A stretch of 36,758 nt of DNA from an uncultured Parabacteroides sp. (GCA_944325345.1 CALUZV010000030.1:1-36758), one strand, 5' to 3'; positions 1 to 7,763 are shown, counted from the first letter of the stretch. Notes: generated by a model not told the origin, from the sequence alone. Translations and numbers: made by a program.

Positions 1-113
1 TAGTTGTGAGGCCAGCCAAGCCCGCTTGGGAGCCTCCACAAGTAGTTGTGAGGCCAGCCAAGCCCGCTTGGGAGCCTTCACAAGTAGTTGTGGAACCAGC
101 CAAGCCCGCTTGA
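1..113. repeat. 42-bp tandem dyad-symmetric repeat, about 2.7 copies
   Basis: Copies start at 1, 43 and 85, and the first two are nearly identical. Each unit contains the hairpin CCAAG-CCCG-CTTGG (centre about 22.5). The junction between units forms a second imperfect palindrome, GCCTC-C-ACAA-gtag-TTGT-GAGGC (centre about 43). Dyad centres therefore fall every 20.5-21.5 bp. The repeat may also be translated (see the partial CDS at the same place). Confidence 0.85.
3..113 (+). CDS. C-terminal tail of a gene cut by the window edge (tentative)
   Basis: A reading frame open from the first bases ends with TGA at 111-113. It encodes nearly three 14-residue repeats of the type VVRPAKPAWEPPQ, finishing VVVEPAKPA. 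The Pro-rich repeat tail resembles in character the Pro/Glu/Gly-rich tail of the DUF6261 gene that follows 34 bases later, so a tandem DUF6261 paralogue is a reasonable guess. A second frame is also open until 141, because the 42-bp repeat is a multiple of three, so coding status is uncertain. The third repeat changes Arg to Glu. The body of the protein lies outside the window. Confidence 0.4.
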   Translation, partial: VVRPAKPAWEPPQVVVRPAKPAWEPSQVVVEPAKPA

Positions 114-147
114 CTGACAAAATGAGTAGTTTAACACTTTAATCTAT

Positions 148-996
148 ATGGTTATGGCAGATCAAATTAAATCTTTTAACATTTCGCAGATGGATTTGGG
201 TTCCACTCTGGACTTTCACAAAAACACTTACGAGTTTATTACCCAGAAAACACCCGAGACATTGCATATCGTCGAACTTGCGACGAGATACCAGAAAGCT
301 ATTGACAGCCTTTCCTTGGTGGTAAACCGCGCTACGAAGTATATCGCTACGCTTTCCCTGGAAGAGCAGGATATCATTCGCGACCGACTGACGGGCGTCA
401 TCATGAATGTAACCCGCGCTCACCTGACTTCTCCGATTGAAGCAAAGCGGCAGGCGGCCATATTACTGGATGCGGTGCTCGCCCCGTACAAAGGGGTATA
501 TAACCACAAATATGCGAAGGCAACTCAGGAAATCGACGGTATCTTGCGCGTGCTGGCCGAAACTGCCAACGCAGCCGCCATCGCCGAGTTGCATTTGGAA
601 GACGAAGTCGAACAGCTGCGCCTGGCCAATGAAAACTTCAAGAAGGCGCAGAAGGCAAAGTTTGCGGAAAACAAGGAGCGTTCGCCCCTCTCCGATACGG
701 ATTCGGATGCGCTCAAGGATGCCGCCGACGCAATCTATCGAGAGATTGTCCAGACTGTCAACGCCTACGCCATCGTCCAGCCGACGGACGAAATCAACGA
801 CTTCATCGCCGATATGAATGGGATGATTGTTACGTATGTGCAGGCGATGGACGGGACAAGCTCGGGCGGCAGCACCGAGAAGCCGGGCGAAACCGAGCCG
901 GGCGGCGAGGACGACAACGAAGACTTGCCAAGCGTGGAAGAACCCGAACCGGGCGGCGAGGGCGAAGAAGAACCCGACCGGCCTGTCGTTCAATAG
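148..996 (+). CDS. DUF6261 family protein with acidic Pro/Gly tail
   Basis: The 282-residue protein has no signal peptide or membrane segment. Residues 1-225 are mostly helical and match my memory of the Bacteroidota DUF6261 family, including the SPIEAKRQAA stretch and the PYKGVYNHKYAKATQEI block. No biochemical function is known to me. The last 50 residues are a low-complexity Gly/Glu/Pro/Asp tail. ATG at 148 and ATG at 154 (MADQ) are both possible starts; with no Shine-Dalgarno in this phylum I cannot choose. The tail of another gene ends 34 bases upstream, which suggests co-transcription. A bidirectional terminator follows. Confidence 0.72.
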   Translation: MVMADQIKSFNISQMDLGSTLDFHKNTYEFITQKTPETLHIVELATRYQKAIDSLSLVVNRATKYIATLSLEEQDIIRDRLTGVIMNVTRAHLTSPIEAKRQAAILLDAVLAPYKGVYNHKYAKATQEIDGILRVLAETANAAAIAELHLEDEVEQLRLANENFKKAQKAKFAENKERSPLSDTDSDALKDAADAIYREIVQTVNAYAIVQPTDEINDFIADMNGMIVTYVQAMDGTSSGGSTEKPGETEPGGEDDNEDLPSVEEPEPGGEGEEEPDRPVVQ

Positions 997-1019
997 GCTG
1001 CGCCGTTGTTCTTGGGACA

Positions 1020-1060
1020 TAAAAAAAGCTCCTTGGTCTTGCGGACCTTGGAGCTTTTTC
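1020..1060. terminator. Bidirectional intrinsic terminator
   Basis: An A-run, a stem AAAGCTCC/GGAGCTTT with an inner GGTC/GGACC arm across a short mismatch, a TTGC loop and then a T-run. It has A- and T-runs on both sides and lies between the DUF6261 gene (plus) and ileS (minus), which converge here, so it can end both transcripts. Confidence 0.85.
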
Positions 1061-1089
1061 ATTTTGCCTTACGGCGAGTCCAACTTTAA

Positions 1090-4000
1090 TTATTCAGCTT
1101 TCTCGATGTGAACCGAGAGCTTGAAATCTTCGAAGTCGAGTTCCACGGCATCGCTCACGGCCTCGTCCTCAATCTCGATGGAAGCGGCCAAGACTTGGTT
1201 GGCGATGTAGTCGCGATACTCGCGGATAGCGTCGTCGATCATGTCGTTCGAGAGGATGAAGAGGTTCACCTTGTCCGTGATGTCGAAGCCGCTGCTCTTG
1301 CGGAGGTTCTGGACACGGTTCACCAGTTCGCGGGCCAAGCCCTCCTTACGGAGTTCCTCGGTAACCGTGATGTCGAGGGCGACAGTCAAGCGGCCTTCGT
1401 TGGCAACCAGCCAGCCGGGGATATCCTCGGAGATGATTTCGACGTCGGCGCGGTCGAGCTGGACGTCTTGGTCATTGACCTTCAGGGCGAACGAGCCAGC
1501 CTTCTCGAAGGCGTTGATGTCGTCCTGGCTCATCTGCTGGATGGCGGCGGCGAGGGGCTTCATAATCTTGCCGTAGCGCGGGCCGAGTTTCTTGAAGTCC
1601 GGCTTGATGCGCTTGACGAGGATGCCGGCGGTATTTTCGACGAATTTCATTTCCTTCACGTTCACTTCGCTCAGGATAAGCTGTTTCACAGCCTCGATGC
1701 TTTCCTGCTGGTGGCTGTCGAGGACGGGAATCATCAGCGTGTGGAGTGGCTGGCGCACCTTGATGTTCACCTTGCGGCGCAGGGCGAGTACCATAGAGGA
1801 AATACTCTGAGCCATCTGCATCCGTTCTTCGAGGGACTTGTCGATAAGCTCTTCGTGGCAAACCGGGAAGTCGGCGAGGTGTACGGACTCGACGGACTCG
1901 CGACCGGTTACGGCAATCAAGTCGCAGAACAGCTTGTCGGCGTAGAACGGGGCGATGGGCGCCATCAGTTTGGCAACCGTCTCCAAGCAAGTATAGAGGG
2001 TCTGGTAAGCCGAGAGCTTGTCTTCGGTAATGCCCCCGCCCCAGAAGCGGCGACGGTTCAGGCGGACGTACCAGTTGCTGAGGTTGTCGTTCACGAAGTC
2101 GGAGATGGCGCGGCCGGCGCGGGTCGGCTCGTAGCTGTCGAGGTACGAATCCACGTCCTTCACAAGCGAGTTGAGGAGAGAGAGAATCCAGCGGTCGATT
2201 TCCGGACGTTTCTCCCATGCCACGTCGGGTTCGGAGTAGTCGAAGCCGTCCACGTTGGCGTAGAGGGCGAAGAACGAGTACGTATTATATAAGGTACCGA
2301 AGAATTTGCGGCGGACCTCCTCGATGCCATCGACGTCGAACTTGATGTTGTCCCACGGCGAGGCGTTCGTAATCATGTACCAGCGGAGCGGGTCGGAACC
2401 GTATTTCTCGATGGTAGCAAACGGATCGACGGCGTTGCCGAGACGCTTGGACATCTTGTTGCCGTTCTTGTCCAATACCAAACCGTTGGAGACAACCGCC
2501 TTGAACGCCACGCTGTCGAAAATCATCGTCGCGATGGCATGGAGCGTGAAGAACCAACCGCGTGTCTGATCGACACCCTCGGCGATGAAGTCGGCGGGAT
2601 AGACCGTGCGGCTGTCGAGCAGCTCCTTGTTCTCGAACGGATAGTGGATTTGGGCGTAAGGCATGGAGCCGGAGTCGAACCAGACGTCGATGAGGTCGCT
2701 CTCGCGCTTCATCGGCTTGCCGCTGTCGGAGACGAGCGTGATCTCGTCCACGTAGGGACGGTGCAAATCGATTTTGTCGTAGTTCTCAGCCGTATATTCG
2801 CCGGGGACAAAGCCTTGCGACTTGTACGGATTGGATTCCATGAAGCCGGCAGCGACTGCCTTGTCTATTTCCTTATATAATTCTTCGACGGAACCGATGC
2901 ACTTTTCTTCCTTGCCGTCCTCGGTACGCCAAATTGGGAGCGGCGTTCCCCAGTAACGGCTGCGGCTGAGGTTCCAGTCCTGGAGGTTCTCCAGCCATTT
3001 ACCGAAGCGGCCGGTGCCGGTGCTTTGCGGTTTCCAGTTAATCGTGTTGTTCAGTTCAATCATGCGGTCGCGGCAAGCCGTCGTGCGGATAAACCAGCTA
3101 TCCAAGGGGTAATAGAGGACCGGCTTGTCGGTGCGCCAGCAGTGCGGGTAGTTGTGGACGTGCTTTTCAATCTTGAAGACACGGTTTTGCATCTTCAGCA
3201 TCATGCAGATGGAGATGTCGAGGGTTTCGTCCTTGTCCGTGAGCTTCGGGTCGTAGGCATTCTTGACGAAGCGGCCCTGGTAGGGGTCGTAGTCGGCGGC
3301 GTTCATCCGTTCGCGGACGAAGGTAGCGTCCAAATCCTCGAGGCGGAAGAACTTACCGGTCAGATCGACCATCGGACGCATGTTGCCGTCCTTGTCCATC
3401 ATCATCAGCGCGGGGACGCCGTTGGCCTTGGCCACCTTGTTATCGTCGGCACCGAAGGTCGGGGCGATGTGGACGATACCCGTACCGTCTTCGATGGTTA
3501 CGAAGTCGCCCGTGATGACGCGAAAAGCACCTTCGCCGGGATTGACCCAAGGGATGAGCTGCTCGTACTGCATACCGGCCAGGTCAGAGCCTTTCCATTC
3601 GCCCACCACCTTATATGGGATGAGCTTGTCGCCCTCCTTGTAGTCCTCCAGTTTCAGTTCGGCAGCCTTCGGATTGAAATAAGCATGGAGCAAATCCTTG
3701 CACAAGACCACCGTCTCCGGAATGCCCGTGTAAGGATTATAAGTCTGCACCGCCACGTAGGTAAAGGACGGGCCGACGCAGAGCGCCGTGTTCGAAGGCA
3801 AGGTCCAGGGAGTAGTCGTCCAGGCCAGGAAGAACGGGTCGCCGAAGCCGGTCATCTCCGGTTTCGGGTTGAGGATGCGGAACTGCGCGGTGCACGTCGT
3901 ATCCTTCACGTCGCGGTAGCAGCCCGGCTGGTTCAGCTCGTGCGTACTCAAGCCCGTGCCGGCGGCCGGGGAATACGGCTGGATGGTGTAGCCTTTGTAG

Positions 4001-4521
4001 AGCAAGCCCTTCTTGTAAAGCTCCTTCAATAAATACCAGAGCGTTTCGATGTAGCGGTTGTCGTAGGTAATATAAGGATGTTCCAGATCGACCCAGTAGC
4101 CCATTTTCTCGGTCAGGTCGGTCCATTCCTTTGTAAACTTCATCACGTCGCGGCGGCAAGCGGCATTGTAATCCGCCACGCTAATTTTTTTGCCAATATC
4201 TTCCTTTGTGATACCCAAGGCTTTTTCAACGCCAAGCTCGACCGGCAGTCCGTGCGTGTCCCAGCCGGCTTTGCGGTTCACCTTGAAGCCTTTCATCGTC
4301 TTGTAACGGCAGAAAATATCCTTGATAGAGCGGGCGATGACGTGGTGGATACCCGGCATTCCGTTGGCGGAAGGAGGACCTTCGTAAAAGACGAAAGAAG
4401 GATGTCCCTCACGGATTTCAAGACTCTTGTGGAAAACGTCGCCGTCCTGCCACTTCTTCAGCATTTCTTTATTCACGTTCGAGAGGTCGAACTTGGAATA
4501 TTCGGCAAATTTCTTACTCAT
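1090..4521 (-). CDS. ileS: Isoleucyl-tRNA synthetase, type 2, with GIHH signature
   Basis: Class I synthetase that charges tRNA-Ile with isoleucine in the cytoplasm. The 1143 residues fit the long, eukaryote-like type 2 form. GPPSANG leads into GIHH at residues 57-60, where the canonical signature reads HIGH: the first and third residues are exchanged. The KMSKS loop is KMSKR at 689-693. The CP1 editing region lies about 190-400, with WTTTPWTLPSN in the middle. An anticodon-binding domain and a long C-terminal extension follow. The start ATG at 4521 lies 40 bases downstream of a good -7 element. It is a single-gene unit ending at the shared terminator. Type 2 enzymes are known for low mupirocin sensitivity, and the GxHH form has been reported as hyper-resistant. 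Confidence 0.97.
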   Translation of the reverse strand: MSKKFAEYSKFDLSNVNKEMLKKWQDGDVFHKSLEIREGHPSFVFYEGPPSANGMPGIHHVIARSIKDIFCRYKTMKGFKVNRKAGWDTHGLPVELGVEKALGITKEDIGKKISVADYNAACRRDVMKFTKEWTDLTEKMGYWVDLEHPYITYDNRYIETLWYLLKELYKKGLLYKGYTIQPYSPAAGTGLSTHELNQPGCYRDVKDTTCTAQFRILNPKPEMTGFGDPFFLAWTTTPWTLPSNTALCVGPSFTYVAVQTYNPYTGIPETVVLCKDLLHAYFNPKAAELKLEDYKEGDKLIPYKVVGEWKGSDLAGMQYEQLIPWVNPGEGAFRVITGDFVTIEDGTGIVHIAPTFGADDNKVAKANGVPALMMMDKDGNMRPMVDLTGKFFRLEDLDATFVRERMNAADYDPYQGRFVKNAYDPKLTDKDETLDISICMMLKMQNRVFKIEKHVHNYPHCWRTDKPVLYYPLDSWFIRTTACRDRMIELNNTINWKPQSTGTGRFGKWLENLQDWNLSRSRYWGTPLPIWRTEDGKEEKCIGSVEELYKEIDKAVAAGFMESNPYKSQGFVPGEYTAENYDKIDLHRPYVDEITLVSDSGKPMKRESDLIDVWFDSGSMPYAQIHYPFENKELLDSRTVYPADFIAEGVDQTRGWFFTLHAIATMIFDSVAFKAVVSNGLVLDKNGNKMSKRLGNAVDPFATIEKYGSDPLRWYMITNASPWDNIKFDVDGIEEVRRKFFGTLYNTYSFFALYANVDGFDYSEPDVAWEKRPEIDRWILSLLNSLVKDVDSYLDSYEPTRAGRAISDFVNDNLSNWYVRLNRRRFWGGGITEDKLSAYQTLYTCLETVAKLMAPIAPFYADKLFCDLIAVTGRESVESVHLADFPVCHEELIDKSLEERMQMAQSISSMVLALRRKVNIKVRQPLHTLMIPVLDSHQQESIEAVKQLILSEVNVKEMKFVENTAGILVKRIKPDFKKLGPRYGKIMKPLAAAIQQMSQDDINAFEKAGSFALKVNDQDVQLDRADVEIISEDIPGWLVANEGRLTVALDITVTEELRKEGLARELVNRVQNLRKSSGFDITDKVNLFILSNDMIDDAIREYRDYIANQVLAASIEIEDEAVSDAVELDFEDFKLSVHIEKAE

Positions 4522-4560
4522 ATATCTGTATTCAGTTTGTTTTTCTTCTAAAAAAGCTCG

Positions 4561-4592
4561 GCAAAGTTACTGACTTTATTCTGAATGCACAA
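4561..4592 (-). promoter_or_regulatory. Promoter of ileS (Bacteroidota -33/-7 type)
   Basis: On the minus strand a TTG at the end of a T-run (4592-4590) is followed by 20 bp and TAACTTTG (4569-4562), matching TTG-N19-21-TAnnTTTG. The -33 T-run is also the U-tract of a possible terminator hairpin just upstream. Confidence 0.65.
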
Positions 4593-4634
4593 AAAATCCC
4601 GCTTTCGATTGCCATCAGACAACCCAAAGTGGGA
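4591..4634 (-). terminator. Second terminator-like hairpin before ileS
   Basis: On the minus strand TCCCACTTT pairs with AAAGCGGGA (one mismatch) across a 20-nt loop and runs into TTTTTT. It could back up the tRNA terminator upstream of it. The long loop lowers confidence. Confidence 0.4.
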
Positions 4635-4654
4635 TACTTTCACCTTGCGTGGAA

Positions 4655-4689
4655 ATAAAAACTCCCGATTCCGGCAGGGAATCAGGAGC
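4655..4689 (-). terminator. Intrinsic terminator of tRNA-Phe
   Basis: On the minus strand CTCCTGATTCC pairs with GGAATCGGGAG (11 bp, one wobble) across a short loop and is followed by TTTTTATT. It lies about 18 bases past the 3' end of the tRNA. Confidence 0.8.
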
Positions 4690-4706
4690 TTGAGGAGGTT
4701 TGAAAG

Positions 4707-4779
4707 TGGTGCCACCAGGAATCGAACCGGGGACACAAGGATTTTCAGTCCTTTGCTCTACCAACTGAGCTATGGCACC
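4707..4779 (-). tRNA. tRNA-Phe (anticodon GAA)
   Basis: A 73-nt cloverleaf on the minus strand. The acceptor stem is GGTGCCA/TGGCACC with discriminator A. The D arm is GCTC-AGTTGGTA-GAGC, the anticodon arm is AAGGA-CTGAAAA-TCCTT (GAA), the variable loop is GTGTC, and the T arm is CCCGG-TTCGATT-CCTGG. The 3' CCA is not encoded. The middle pair of the T stem is a C-U mismatch, while all other stems pair fully. It is monocistronic, with its own promoter and terminator. Confidence 0.96.
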
Positions 4780-4820
4780 TTTTCTATGTCTCGTAACCGT
4801 CGTTGTTTCGATTACGGGTG

Positions 4821-4850
4821 CAAAGGTAGGAAGTTTTTTTGATCCTGCAA
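4821..4850 (-). promoter_or_regulatory. Promoter of tRNA-Phe
   Basis: On the minus strand TTG (4850-4848), 19 bp and TACCTTTG (4828-4821) match the Bacteroidota vegetative consensus exactly, about 42 bases before the mature tRNA 5' end. Confidence 0.85.
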
Positions 4851-4880
4851 TAGCTGTTGGTGTTTTTTTCGAAAAAAAGT

Positions 4881-5909
4881 TCAGGCGAGGGAATTCCAGC
4901 CTTGGGATTTCAGCTCTACTTCGCCTCCATCGCGGCCTATGAGATAGTTGCCCAACTCGGGTTTCGTGATGTGGCCGATGACTTTTATTCCATTCAGGCT
5001 CTCTACTTTATCGTGGTCAGTGAGAGGGACGGTGAAGAGAAGCTCGTAGTCCTCGCCGCCATTGAGGGCTGCCGTAACGAGGTTCATGTTGAACTGCTCG
5101 GCCATGACTGCGGTCTGGTAGTCGATGGGGATGCGGTCTTCGTAAACCCGGCATCCGACGTTGCTCGCCTTCGAGATATGCAGCAATTCCGAGGAGAGGC
5201 CGTCGGAAACATCCATCATCGCCGTCGGCTGCACTCCGGCGTTGCGGAGCATCTCGATGACGTCCTTGCGCGCTTCGGGTTTCAGCTGCCGCTCCAGGAG
5301 GTATTCCTTGCCGCTGAAGTCGGGGGTGAAATCTTTCTCGCCGTTGAAGACGCGCTTCTCGCGCTCCAATAATTGCAATCCCATGTAGGCAGCGCCCAGA
5401 TCACCGGAGACGCAGATCAAGTCGGTCTCCCGTGCCCCGCTCCGATAGACGATTTTCCCTTTCTCTCCCTCGCCGAGGCAGGTGATGCTGATGCACAGCC
5501 CTGTCAGCGAGGCCGACGTATCGCCTCCGACGAGGTCCACGCCATAGACGTCGCACGCCAGCCGTATCCCGCTGTAAAATTCCTCCAGGTCTTCGATGCA
5601 GAACCGCTTCGAAAGGCCGATGGAGACGGTGATTTGCTTCGGCTGCCCATTCATGGCGTAAATATCCGAGAAGTTTACCACGGCCGATTTGTATCCGAGA
5701 TGCTTCAGCGGCACGTAGGTCAGGTCGAAATGCACGCCTTCGAGCAGGAGGTCGGTCGTCATCAGGACTTCCTTGTCTCCGTAGTCCATCACGGCGGCAT
5801 CGTCGCCCACCCCTTTCCGTGTGCTGGCATTTTTCAATTCAATATCTTTTGTCAGATGGCGAATCAATCCGAATTCACCCAGCGTTGCAATCTCAGTTCT
5901 CTTTGTCAT
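4881..5909 (-). CDS. thiL: Thiamine-monophosphate kinase
   Basis: Phosphorylates thiamine monophosphate to thiamine diphosphate, the last step of cofactor synthesis. The 342 residues match the family. The AIRS-type kinase motifs are visible: GVGDDAAV near residues 33-40, the TTDLLLEGVHFD block at 51-62, NFSDIYAMNGQP at 79-90, GGDTSAS, DVSDGLSSEL and NGGEDYELLFT. The frame stays open upstream into lpxK, but ATG at 5909 gives the normal N-terminus (TLGEFGLI near the start) and overlaps the lpxK stop as ATGA, which indicates translational coupling. I see no TPP riboswitch. It is the last gene of the small ORF-lpxK-thiL unit. Confidence 0.96.
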   Translation of the reverse strand: MTKRTEIATLGEFGLIRHLTKDIELKNASTRKGVGDDAAVMDYGDKEVLMTTDLLLEGVHFDLTYVPLKHLGYKSAVVNFSDIYAMNGQPKQITVSIGLSKRFCIEDLEEFYSGIRLACDVYGVDLVGGDTSASLTGLCISITCLGEGEKGKIVYRSGARETDLICVSGDLGAAYMGLQLLEREKRVFNGEKDFTPDFSGKEYLLERQLKPEARKDVIEMLRNAGVQPTAMMDVSDGLSSELLHISKASNVGCRVYEDRIPIDYQTAVMAEQFNMNLVTAALNGGEDYELLFTVPLTDHDKVESLNGIKVIGHITKPELGNYLIGRDGGEVELKSQGWNSLA

Positions 5910-6970
5910 ATCTTTTGCTTTAATTGTTCTAAGAATTCGTTTTCCCCGTCGCCGCAGAAGCGAATGGTGATGGGTATATAATATAGGTATAGCTTCAGGG
6001 CCTCGCCGACCCACCGGTTCCCTTGCAGGCGGACAGCATCTTTCTCGGTCGTGATGATGTATTTCCGCTTTGCCCGCAGCCGTCCGAACCGTTCTTCCAC
6101 CCGCCGCAGGTCGTCGTCGCCAAACGCGTGATGGTCGGCAAAGGCCAGCAGCTCCACTTCGCCCGCGTGTTCCTTCACTTTCTCCACCAACAGCCGTGGG
6201 TTGGCGATTCCCGAGACGATTAGCACGCCGTCGTCCTTCGTCAGGCTCCGGAGCGAGAGGATGTGCGCCACTTCGGGAAATAGCGGCCGCAGGTCTTCGT
6301 ATTCGATGCCGGTGAAATAGATGGGTTTCCCGCCCGCCTTCCGCCCGATTTCCTTGCGGATACGGTCGCGCTCGCTCTCAGTTATTCCGCGCGGGCATTT
6401 GGTTACAAGGATGATGTCTGCCCGTCCGGCTCCCCGTCTTGGTTCGCGGAGTCGCCCGACCGGCAGCAGACGGTCCCGCGTGAAAAGCCGCGCATGGTCT
6501 GTCAATAGGATAGATAGCGTTGGCCGCACGTAGCGGTGCTGGAACGCATCGTCCAGCAGGATGATTTCGGGCCGAATCTCCGGCGGCAAGGAGAGCAGCA
6601 GCCGGATTCCGCGTCGCCGGTTGGCATCGACAGCCACCAGCACATCGGGAAACTTCTGCTTTATCTGAAACGGCTCGTCGCCCAGTTCCTCCGCCGTCGT
6701 AACTTCGTTGGCCAGCACAAAGCCGCGCGACCGCCGTTTGTAGCCCCGGCTCAAGACCGCGACGCGCCGTTTGCCTTGGAGCATACCGGCCAGATATTCC
6801 GTGTGCGGTGTCTTCCCAGTCCCGCCAACGGCCAAATTGCCAATGCAGATGACTGGCACCGGGAACTGTTCCGACGGCAACACATTCCAATCGAACAGTC
6901 GATTGCGCAGCCTGACGACGCAGCCGTAGAGCCAGGCGAGAGGGGTTAGGGCGGGGTAAAAATCTTTCAT
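5906..6970 (-). CDS. lpxK: Tetraacyldisaccharide 4'-kinase (lipid A synthesis)
   Basis: Transfers phosphate from ATP to the 4' position of the lipid A disaccharide at the inner face of the cytoplasmic membrane. The 354 residues fit the family. A hydrophobic N-terminus (ALTPLAWLYGCVV) precedes the P-loop GNLAVGGTGKT at 44-53. A LSRGY motif, LDDAFQHR and a C-terminal ITTEKDAVRL follow, all usual for LpxK. The ATG overlaps the stop of the upstream 65-residue ORF as ATGA and its own stop overlaps thiL in the same way, so all three are likely co-translated from one mRNA. Confidence 0.96.
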   Translation of the reverse strand: MKDFYPALTPLAWLYGCVVRLRNRLFDWNVLPSEQFPVPVICIGNLAVGGTGKTPHTEYLAGMLQGKRRVAVLSRGYKRRSRGFVLANEVTTAEELGDEPFQIKQKFPDVLVAVDANRRRGIRLLLSLPPEIRPEIILLDDAFQHRYVRPTLSILLTDHARLFTRDRLLPVGRLREPRRGAGRADIILVTKCPRGITESERDRIRKEIGRKAGGKPIYFTGIEYEDLRPLFPEVAHILSLRSLTKDDGVLIVSGIANPRLLVEKVKEHAGEVELLAFADHHAFGDDDLRRVEERFGRLRAKRKYIITTEKDAVRLQGNRWVGEALKLYLYYIPITIRFCGDGENEFLEQLKQKI

Positions 6971-7164
6971 TCTTTCTTCAATTCCTTATATAAATCATCC
7001 ATTGTAAGTGCGCTAGCCTTGCCAGCTTCAATATCTTTCACTTCCTGCAAAGCTTCACATAAATCTTTTTTCAAAGATTGCCGGAATTTTTCCTTCCCTC
7101 TATGCCGATTATTCAAGTCTAATGTCTTCATGTAAAATATCCGATAGGCATCAATGATTTTCAT
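6967..7164 (-). CDS. Small antitoxin-like protein, 65 residues
   Basis: No firm family assignment. The C-terminal half (EALQEVKDIEAGKASALTMDDLYKEL) resembles small Bacteroidota antitoxins that carry an E-x-GK-x-x-x-x-S/T-x-x-D/E pattern, but no toxin gene adjoins it. The charged N-terminal half could form a helix. ATG at 7164 leaves a very short leader after the promoter -7 element; ATG at 7131 (MKTLDLNN) is an alternative start. The stop overlaps the lpxK start by four bases, so it heads the lpxK-thiL operon and may couple its translation. Confidence 0.6.
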   Translation of the reverse strand: MKIIDAYRIFYMKTLDLNNRHRGKEKFRQSLKKDLCEALQEVKDIEAGKASALTMDDLYKELKKE

Positions 7165-7182
7165 TTATGCTACTCACCTGCG

Positions 7183-7190
7183 CAAAGGTA
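7183..7190 (-). promoter_or_regulatory. -7 element upstream of the small ORF-lpxK-thiL operon
   Basis: TACCTTTG on the minus strand, 19 bases before the 7164 start. No clear TTG is seen at the expected -33 distance. Confidence 0.55.
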
Positions 7191-7295
7191 CAATATTTCT
7201 TCGGATATACGGCTGATTATTCACTCCTTTCGGCATTTACTTCTTAATCCTTTTATTTACAACCGCTTTAGAATGGGAAATGGCCAGAAAATACC

Positions 7296-7438
7296 ATCGA
7301 TTAAATTGGCCACGTTTTTGAGATTTCTGGCGGCAAATTTAGGCAAAAAATTAAATACGCAAACTTTTCGTACTAAGAAATTTAGCTTTTATGTTGCAAA
7401 ACATAAAAATCGGCACCATCGTGGCCAATTTAATCGAT
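7296..7438. repeat. Perfect 19-bp inverted repeat enclosing 105 bp
   Basis: ATCGATTAAATTGGCCACG at 7296-7314 is the exact reverse complement of 7420-7438. Pairing continues outward as GAAAAT/ATTTTC after a small bulge. The enclosed DNA is AT-rich and contains the separate hairpin at 7387-7408. It is the right size for a small non-autonomous element or a structured RNA. No promoter was recognised. Confidence 0.85.
7387..7408. repeat. GNRA-type hairpin inside the inverted repeat
   Basis: TTTTATGTT-GCAA-AACATAAAA is a perfect 9-bp stem closed by a GCAA tetraloop on the plus strand. It lies in the loop of the larger 7296-7438 inverted repeat. Confidence 0.75.
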
Positions 7439-7471
7439 CATTTTCTATTGCCACCGCTTTTGAGGTTCTTA

Positions 7472-7735
7472 GAAAACAGTTTTCCAGCGTTTTCAACTGG
7501 ATTTTCAAGCGAAGAATACATTATTCTGTCGTCAAAAATCCAGTTTCAAGCGAAGAATACTGTTTTCCGAGGCTAAAAATTGAGTTGGGATGCGAAGAAT
7601 ACATTATTCCGGCATTGAAAATGAATTTTCGAACGAAGAATACATTATTCTAGCTTTGAAAATTGAGTTGAGAGTCCCAGAATAATGTTTTCTGGGCTTG
7701 AAAATGGATTTTCGGAGCAAGAATACATTATTCCA
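7472..7735. repeat. Tandem array, period 41-42 bp, of two alternating palindromes
   Basis: Degenerate units carry GAATA-CAT-TATTC-type hairpins with centres at about 7478, 7520, 7561, 7603, 7644, 7685 (as CCCAGAA/TTCTGGG) and 7727. In between, a second palindrome of the form GAAAAT-nn-ATTTTC is clear at centres near 7623.5 and 7706.5 and decayed elsewhere. Dyad centres therefore fall every 20.5-21 bp. The segments between the GAATAC cores resemble one another, so this is not a CRISPR array. Confidence 0.8.
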
Positions 7736-7763
7736 GGCTTGTTAGACGGCATGATATGTTTAG

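Noticed and set aside
1108..2292. Long plus-strand open frame opposite ileS
   Set aside because: It is antisense to a certain gene, has no recognisable domain, and arises from third-position GC bias. The same applies to 3025-4032 (plus).
4548..4736. Open frame overlapping tRNA-Phe
   Set aside because: It covers the tRNA and its terminator and is an artefact.
4855..4880. Terminator for thiL from a TTTTTTTCGAAAAAAA palindrome
   Set aside because: It is a pure T/A palindrome with no GC stem, so hairpin stability is low. It may only be an A/T tract.
4881..5909. TPP riboswitch controlling thiL
   Set aside because: thiL overlaps lpxK and has no leader. Nothing like the THI element was seen before the operon.
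7273..7653. 126-codon open frame in the repeat region
   Set aside because: It runs through a repeat of about 41.5 bp, so repeated DNA is read in changing frames, and it has no promoter or domain.
7472..7735. CRISPR array
   Set aside because: The spacers would resemble each other, the repeats are degenerate and palindromic with a total period of about 41 bp, and no cas genes are present.
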